Shown: in pieces, positions 60,180 through 64,000 of the stretch
How positions within the stretch are numbered: the first letter of the stretch is position 1
Layout: each line of letters starts with the position of its first letter
Origin: Sphingomonas melonis
GTDB taxonomy: Bacteria > Pseudomonadota > Alphaproteobacteria > Sphingomonadales > Sphingomonadaceae
Reading direction: 5' to 3'
NCBI RefSeq assembly: GCF_013409985.1
Contig: NZ_JACCBY010000005.1
Location: 62,001-126,000 of the forward strand
Length of the DNA stretch: 64,000 nt
Program-made: the position numbers and the translations under genes
The notes under the pieces: model-generated
Databases searched by the model: none
What the model was told of the DNA's origin: nothing
What the model saw: only the letters and a program-made list of their open reading frames with translations

Positions 60180-60266
60180 CTAACGCAGTAGCGCGGCCGA
60201 CAGGATCGCGATCCACAGCAGCAGCGCGATCGGCAGCCCGATCCGCACGGACCGCCGCCTGATCAC
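60180..60266 (-). CDS. 28-residue membrane peptide after Rz1
   Basis: A 28-codon frame (MIRRRSVRIGLPIALLLW at the start) whose GTG overlaps the Rz1 stop by four bases. A basic N-terminus and single hydrophobic helix suggest a tiny inner-membrane peptide, translated by coupling from the spanin gene. A lysis-timing or pinholin-like role is possible but unproven. Confidence 0.5.
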   Translation of the reverse strand: MIRRRSVRIGLPIALLLWIAILSAALLR

Positions 60267-60619
60267 CGCGGACACTCCGCCGGTGCCTGCCCGGTAGCGA
60301 AGAGCGCCGAGGTGCAGCGCCGTTCCAGCGCAACGGCAACGGCACGGGCATTGCCGCGCTCGACCGCGCCAATCGCCTCGGCGAACCTCTCGACGATCTC
60401 CGACAGGATGCCGCGGTCGATCGTCACCAGCTCGCCGGATGGTTTGGCGGTGAGAGGCGTCAGGCGTTCCGTGCGGGTCAGGTCAGCCGACAGGGCCGGC
60501 AGCGCCGGCCGCTCGGTTCGCGCGATCGATGTCGGCGTTGAGCGCGTCGCGCAGGCGCTCGACAGGAGCGGCAGGAGCAGGAGCGCCGGCAGCAGCCGGC
60601 GGGACGGTGTCGATCGCAT
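60263..60619 (-). CDS. Rz1-like spanin lipoprotein, prophage 2
   Basis: A 118-residue lipoprotein precursor with signal RRLLPALLLLPLLSSAC (lipidated Cys23). Its 5' part overlaps the Rz gene by 137 bp in another frame. The mature part is Arg/Thr/Ala-rich and longer than classical Rz1. Together with Rz it would fuse inner and outer membrane. Confidence 0.7.
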   Translation of the reverse strand: MRSTPSRRLLPALLLLPLLSSACATRSTPTSIARTERPALPALSADLTRTERLTPLTAKPSGELVTIDRGILSEIVERFAEAIGAVERGNARAVAVALERRCTSALFATGQAPAECPR

Positions 60620-60881
60620 CGCGCAGATCCTTGATGGTGGCCTTCACGGCTCGGGTGGAGAGGTCGTCGGCGCGGGCGACGCGCTGACTGATCGAGTTCG
60701 AGACGACGGCCGCGGCGCGCTCGTCGGCGCGGGCCTCGGCGACTCGATCGGCGTGCTGCTGCTCGATCTGCCGGGTGGCCTTGGCGGCGCCCGTCGTGCT
60801 GCCGCGATGATAGATCCACCAGATCGCGACGACGATGAGGACGCCGGCGAACCCGGCCGCGATGATCCGCGCGCGGATCAT
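60483..60881 (-). CDS. Rz-like inner-membrane spanin, prophage 2
   Basis: A 132-residue protein: one N-terminal transmembrane helix (about 5-24: IIAAGFAGVLIVVAIWW) and a helical periplasmic domain (ATRQIEQQHADRVAEARADE). ATG at 60881 overlaps the endolysin stop (ATGA). Same layout as 6610-7086. Confidence 0.72.
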   Translation of the reverse strand: MIRARIIAAGFAGVLIVVAIWWIYHRGSTTGAAKATRQIEQQHADRVAEARADERAAAVVSNSISQRVARADDLSTRAVKATIKDLRDAIDTVPPAAAGAPAPAAPVERLRDALNADIDRANRAAGAAGPVG

Positions 60882-61462
60882 GCCGCCAGCCCTGTCACGC
60901 AGATGGCGCGCTCGCGCTGCCGCCGCGCGGCGAGGCCCGCCACGGTCCGGCCGCCCGCCTTGTCGAACAGCAGGAAGCGGTCGCAGCCGGCACGCCACTG
61001 CCCCGCATTCCAGACGCGGGCGATGCTCGACCGGCAGAAGCCCGCCGTCCCGATGTTGTAGGAGAGCGACACCGCGGCGATCACCTGGTTGGTGCGCCCC
61101 TTCAGCGCCGGCACGCAGCGGATGATGGGCTCGGCGTGCGCGATCAGCTCCTCTTCGAGCAGCTCGTTGCACCGCGCCGGCGTGAACCGCATCCCCATCT
61201 TCACGCCCTTGGTGATGCCGTCGCAGGCGGTCGGCACCTTCACGATGTCGAGGTACGCGGCGAGATACTGCCGGCCGGCGACGTGCTCGACGGTGATGCT
61301 GTGGTCGGCGTTGACGGTCGCCTTCACCTGCCGTCCGCTCTCCTCCTTCGGCACGAGGACGAACAGCGCCGCTGCGGCGGTGACCGAGCCAATCACCCCC
61401 GCCAGCGTCTTCTTGCCCGGCTTCGCGGCCCGCGCCGCGGCGGAGCGATCAGGCGCCGCCAC
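60878..61462 (-). CDS. GH24 lysozyme / endolysin, prophage 2
   Basis: A 194-residue homologue of the prophage 1 endolysin (7083-7646) with the same layout: hydrophobic anchor near 20-40, then EHVAGRQYLAAYLD, VPTACDGITKGV, AVSLSYNIGTAGFC, NAGQWRAGCDRF and the basic C-terminus ending RAICVTGLAA. Here too the GH24 catalytic Glu is replaced (Gly/Ala) while Asp and Thr remain. Translationally coupled to holin (13-bp overlap) and Rz. Confidence 0.8.
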   Translation of the reverse strand: MAAPDRSAAARAAKPGKKTLAGVIGSVTAAAALFVLVPKEESGRQVKATVNADHSITVEHVAGRQYLAAYLDIVKVPTACDGITKGVKMGMRFTPARCNELLEEELIAHAEPIIRCVPALKGRTNQVIAAVSLSYNIGTAGFCRSSIARVWNAGQWRAGCDRFLLFDKAGGRTVAGLAARRQRERAICVTGLAA

Positions 61463-61721
61463 CAGCCGCCTCCTCGATCTTCGCCTTCGCCTTCGGCTGC
61501 GGGATCAGCCGCGCCGCCAGCGTGCCGACGAACAGCAGGAACGGGATCGCCTTGCCGACCGGCTCGGGCAGCAGCGCCTGCACGTCGGCCGGCAGGGCGT
61601 TCCACGCCTGCAACAGCGCATCGGGGGTGAGCGCAGCCCAGCCCATCAGGATGGCGCCGATCGCGGACAAGCGAACGGACCAGAGGCGCCATGCCTGGCG
61701 CCAACCGTCGATCAGTTTCAT
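61449..61721 (-). CDS. Putative holin, prophage 2
   Basis: A 90-residue membrane protein with two helices (about 17-32 and 58-72) and a basic, Ala/Gly-rich C-terminus (PKAKAKIEEAAGGGA). It precedes and overlaps the endolysin gene, so it is the best holin candidate; it is unrelated in sequence to the prophage 1 holin. Confidence 0.65.
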   Translation of the reverse strand: MKLIDGWRQAWRLWSVRLSAIGAILMGWAALTPDALLQAWNALPADVQALLPEPVGKAIPFLLFVGTLAARLIPQPKAKAKIEEAAGGGA

Positions 61722-61760
61722 CGATGTCTCCTTGGATGGCGGCAGCCGGCCGCCCGCGGA

Positions 61761-62015
61761 TCAGTGTGTTCGGCGCGACCGGAACAGGGACCGGCGCTGC
61801 CACCGGCGAAGCTCGGCGCTCTCGCGCGCGGCGTCGGCGCTGACGATCAGCCGCTCCAGATCCTGTTGCGGCGGGGGCGGCGGAAAGGCGCGGCGCAGCA
61901 CCGGCTCGACGAGTTCGGTCCGCACCCAGCGGCGATTGGCGAGCACGCGCTCGACCGGGCCGATCGCCAGCGCCAGCGCGCCGATGAGCATCACGATCAG
62001 GCCCCCGTCGATCAT
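61761..62015 (-). CDS. Small membrane protein of lysis cassette (84 aa)
   Basis: An 84-residue protein with one N-terminal helix (GGLIVMLIGALALAIGPVE), then Pro-rich PPPPPQQ and a basic helical tail. ATG at 62015 overlaps the upstream stop. It may be a second holin-type or antiholin protein. Confidence 0.55.
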   Translation of the reverse strand: MIDGGLIVMLIGALALAIGPVERVLANRRWVRTELVEPVLRRAFPPPPPQQDLERLIVSADAARESAELRRWQRRSLFRSRRTH

Positions 62016-62281
62016 GGCGCCTTCTCCGACTTGGGCGGCGCCATCATCTCGAGCTTCACCTCGATGCGGGCGAGGCGGAGATCGAGCTGCTGGAGCATCT
62101 CGGTCCGCGTCTTGGCATCGGTGCGCGCGTCGGCCTCCAGCTGGTCGATCCGACGCGTGTGATCCTTCAGCGTGGCGATGTAGCCGCCGCTCGCCAGCAC
62201 GACGCCGGCGATGACGATGATCAGCGATATCACCGGGACGAACGGCGCCCACCAGGGCGGCGGGCTGGATGGCGCGGTCAC
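62012..62281 (-). CDS. XhlA-like membrane-anchored coiled-coil protein
   Basis: An 89-residue protein: a membrane helix (about 12-34: PFVPVISLIIVIAGVVLASG) and a coiled coil (TRRIDQLEADARTDAKTRTE). This shape matches haemolysin XhlA-like or holin-accessory phage proteins. It starts with GTG overlapping the stop of a leader peptide. Confidence 0.6.
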   Translation of the reverse strand: MTAPSSPPPWWAPFVPVISLIIVIAGVVLASGGYIATLKDHTRRIDQLEADARTDAKTRTEMLQQLDLRLARIEVKLEMMAPPKSEKAP

Positions 62282-62334
62282 GTGCCTGCCGTCTCTCCCG
62301 CGACCTTAAGGGTCGCGAGGCTGCGCTTGCTCAT
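62278..62334 (-). CDS. Leader-like peptide (18 aa) with internal hairpin
   Basis: A tiny frame MSKRSLATLKVAGETAGT, or 20 residues from the ATG six bases upstream. GAGGAG sits seven bases before its ATG and its TGA overlaps the GTG of the next gene. A perfect 7-bp hairpin CGCGACC/GGTCGCG (62299-62305 with 62311-62317) lies inside. It may control expression of the lysis genes by coupling or attenuation. Confidence 0.45.
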   Translation of the reverse strand: MSKRSLATLKVAGETAGT

Positions 62335-62345
62335 GATCATGCTCC

Positions 62346-63320
62346 TCAGCCGATCCAGTACCTGACGCCGTCGAGCCCGATCGGGCTCGCGCTTCCTGAC
62401 ACCACGCCGTCCTTGCCGATGCGAACGATCCCGTTGTTGCCCGGGATGTTGTAATCCTCGGGCGGCCACATGCTGCGCGGCAGATTGAAGATCCCGCCGG
62501 CTCCGCCACGAACGAGCCCTTTCAGAACGCCCCATCGACCGTCCCGCAGGTAGCCGGGCTGACTTTCGCCTACGAACGGCGCCCAGCTTCCCAGAAGCGC
62601 TGGCGCGACGAAGCCTCCAGCACTGGTTGAGCGACTCGCCGACGACAGGCCGAAGATGAGCTTGCGCCCAAGCTCGCCCTCAACGCGGTGCTGCCGGATG
62701 CCGGGGTGGCTAGCGCCGTTGGCGAGGCAATAATCATGCGGCACGATCCCCATCGTGCCAGCGCCATCGCCATAGGAGACGAGAGTCGGATCGATGAATG
62801 CCGCGGTTCGCCCGCCCCACCCGGGCGTCATCGCCGCTTGGCGCAGCACCCGGTTGACCTTCAGGAAGTTTTCCACGTCCGGCCCGATGTCGTTGGGGCG
62901 GCTGCATCCCCAGACGATCACGGCCTTGGCGCCGGCCGCATACTTCACGTCGATCAGCTGGCGGATGCGGTTGAACAGCAGCGTGACGCCAACCTGTCGG
63001 CTGTTCATGCCGTCTAGGATGATGCCGACGTCGCCCCCGTCATTCGCCCAAGCTGCTCGGCGCTGCGGATCGTTCATCCCCAGATAGCTGTCATCCGAGT
63101 TGGTGCCGGCGATCGAATAGTTCAGATAGCGCACTGCGCCCCCGAATGTCCCGGATGCCGCGCCGGCGAGCTCCCAAACGCGGCCGAACCGCGTGTGGTT
63201 GGCGCCCGCGGCGTCGCCATTGTCGTAATTGTCTGGGATGGCGTCGATCAGATCGGTGCCAATGATACCTTCGCGCAGATAAGCGATCACGCGCTTTGAT
63301 GATTGCCCGCGGTGCCGCAG
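62346..63320 (-). pseudogene. 5'-truncated phage tail SGNH/esterase-like protein
   Basis: A frame open from 63320 (after a TAA) to 62346, with a GTG at 63290 giving 314 residues. It looks like the end of an SGNH hydrolase-type tail protein: GQS just before the GTG (block I remnant), NYSIAGTNSDD (block II-like), IILDGMNSRQ (Asn block) and NGASHPGIRQHR (final His block). The usual N-terminal virion-binding part is missing, and the gene upstream is unrelated. It is probably a tail-fibre gene cut by recombination, though a short product could still be made. Confidence 0.55.
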
Positions 63321-63360
63321 TTAGAGCGAACGGCGGCACAGTGATCGCTCTTGGCGCCTC

Positions 63361-63867
63361 TTAAGCTGCGAGTTCCCACAGTTCGTGGAGATACCTCGCT
63401 TCCCGAAATATCGTCATAAGGTGGAACCGTATCTCCTGAGCGTCAGCCCGTTCGATCCGATTTGGGGACACAGCCATACAGTGAGCTGGATTGTCACGTT
63501 CTCCAGGGTGAGAGATCACGGGATCATCGAAAAGGCAAAGCGTGCGATTTCCGTTTTCGTCCCGTAACGCCCTCAGGGCCGCCGCTTGGATCGCGAACGC
63601 GCCTTTGACCTCAACTGCGTCGGCTAACCGACGGATATCCTCGGCCACGGCCTGAAATTCAGCAACATCCATCATTCGCAGTCGGCTCATCGACACGCCG
63701 TCTGCTATAATGTCAGTGAGCTTGAACGCCGAGGTTTGCAGCTTCGCGCCGTTGAAATGACTGTCTGTCAGAATGCGAACGACGACTTCATCGTCTTCTA
63801 CAATCCCATAAGCCGACTGCGCGACAACGTCACATTGGCACTGCTCATCAAGAACCGGGATTGCCAA
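63361..63867 (-). CDS. Hypothetical protein (168 aa)
   Basis: A 168-residue soluble protein from a TTG three bases after the preceding stop. It includes VAEFQAVAEDIRRLADAVE and IRFHLMTIFREARYLHELW. Its base composition is less GC-rich than the phage genes beside it. No family is recognised. It forms an operon with the partial gene at the window edge and may be an accessory pair. Confidence 0.55.
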   Translation of the reverse strand: MAIPVLDEQCQCDVVAQSAYGIVEDDEVVVRILTDSHFNGAKLQTSAFKLTDIIADGVSMSRLRMMDVAEFQAVAEDIRRLADAVEVKGAFAIQAAALRALRDENGNRTLCLFDDPVISHPGERDNPAHCMAVSPNRIERADAQEIRFHLMTIFREARYLHELWELAA

Positions 63868-63869
63868 AA

Positions 63870-63998
63870 TTAAAGCCCAGCAATAGCCTGCAAAGCAATA
63901 GCTGGCAGATCCTTCAGCACAGCCAATGAGCGAACTTTCATCGGAACGCCGTTCACGTGGGCGAAAGCAGATGCCTGTCCGTCACCAATACTGATGTC
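63870..63998 (-). CDS. Partial hypothetical protein at window edge
   Basis: The last 42 codons of a leftward gene whose start is beyond the window (DISIGDGQASAFAHVNGV, ending LPAIALQAIAGL). It ends two bases before the next start, so the two are coupled. Function unknown. Confidence 0.5.
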   Translation of the reverse strand, partial: DISIGDGQASAFAHVNGVPMKVRSLAVLKDLPAIALQAIAGL

Positions 63999-64000
63999 CA

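Noticed and set aside
1..64000. CRISPR array, retron or diversity-generating retroelement
   Set aside because: No regularly spaced repeat-spacer series, no cas gene and no reverse transcriptase motif were found on either strand.
1..64000. Insertion sequences or transposases
   Set aside because: No DDE or HUH transposase frame and no terminal repeats with target duplication were seen.

Overview
The window is about 66% GC by eye and its gene content points to a Sphingomonadales alphaproteobacterium (Sphingomonas or a close relative). The evidence is a single-chain NAD-glutamate dehydrogenase of about 1,530 residues, a PAS_5-type protein, a Fiu-type TonB receptor linked to a PiuC hydroxylase, a ribbon-helix-helix protein and a GapR/DUF2312 homologue. 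No species call is possible from the sequence alone.

The layout has three blocks. (1) From before base 1 to about 41,265 lies a prophage of HK97-like siphophage architecture. Its tyrosine integrase (39906-41249) abuts the 3' end of tRNA-Thr(CGU) (41265-41340), which serves as its right attachment site. The left end is outside the window, because no second copy of the tRNA 3' end is seen. (2) From 41,265 to about 58,075 is ordinary chromosome. It holds a PAS protein, a periplasmic protein, glutamate dehydrogenase, an iron-acquisition cluster (PepSY, piuC, Sel1, fiu) with a Fur-like box, an RHH protein, a GT2 glycosyltransferase, sppA and a GNAT. (3) From about 58,076 to past the end lies a second prophage or remnant. 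It opens with a 3' tRNA fragment that looks like an attachment site, followed by an O-acyltransferase, a complete lysis cassette and a 5'-truncated tail esterase.

In prophage 1 nearly everything from the CI-type repressor (36532) down to 3545 is read leftwards: repressor, HIRAN protein, accessory genes, early regulators (wHTH, DUF3164), a NusG-like protein, HNH-TerS-TerL, portal, protease, capsid, connectors, tail tube, tail chaperones, tape measure, tail tip, holin-endolysin-spanins and tail accessory genes. To the right of the repressor a chain of tiny, overlapping rightward genes (Cro/YdaS-like to a GapR homologue) leads to the integrase. The NusG-like protein sits just upstream of the late genes and is a candidate late antiterminator.

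The most unusual signal is a dispersed repeat. It is a 7-bp GGCGGAG/CTCCGCC hairpin with an NNACC pentaloop, followed about 36 nt later by TACCCG hexamers, usually two spaced 22 bp apart. Five copies, all in the same orientation and all intergenic, bracket accessory genes at both ends of the prophage: Fic, TrmH-like methyltransferase, a small membrane protein and a DNA adenine methylase on the left; a GHKL-ATPase/PD-(D/E)XK nuclease fusion with its two neighbours on the right. They may mark exchangeable gene cassettes. The GHKL-nuclease protein is itself a strong candidate anti-phage defence gene.
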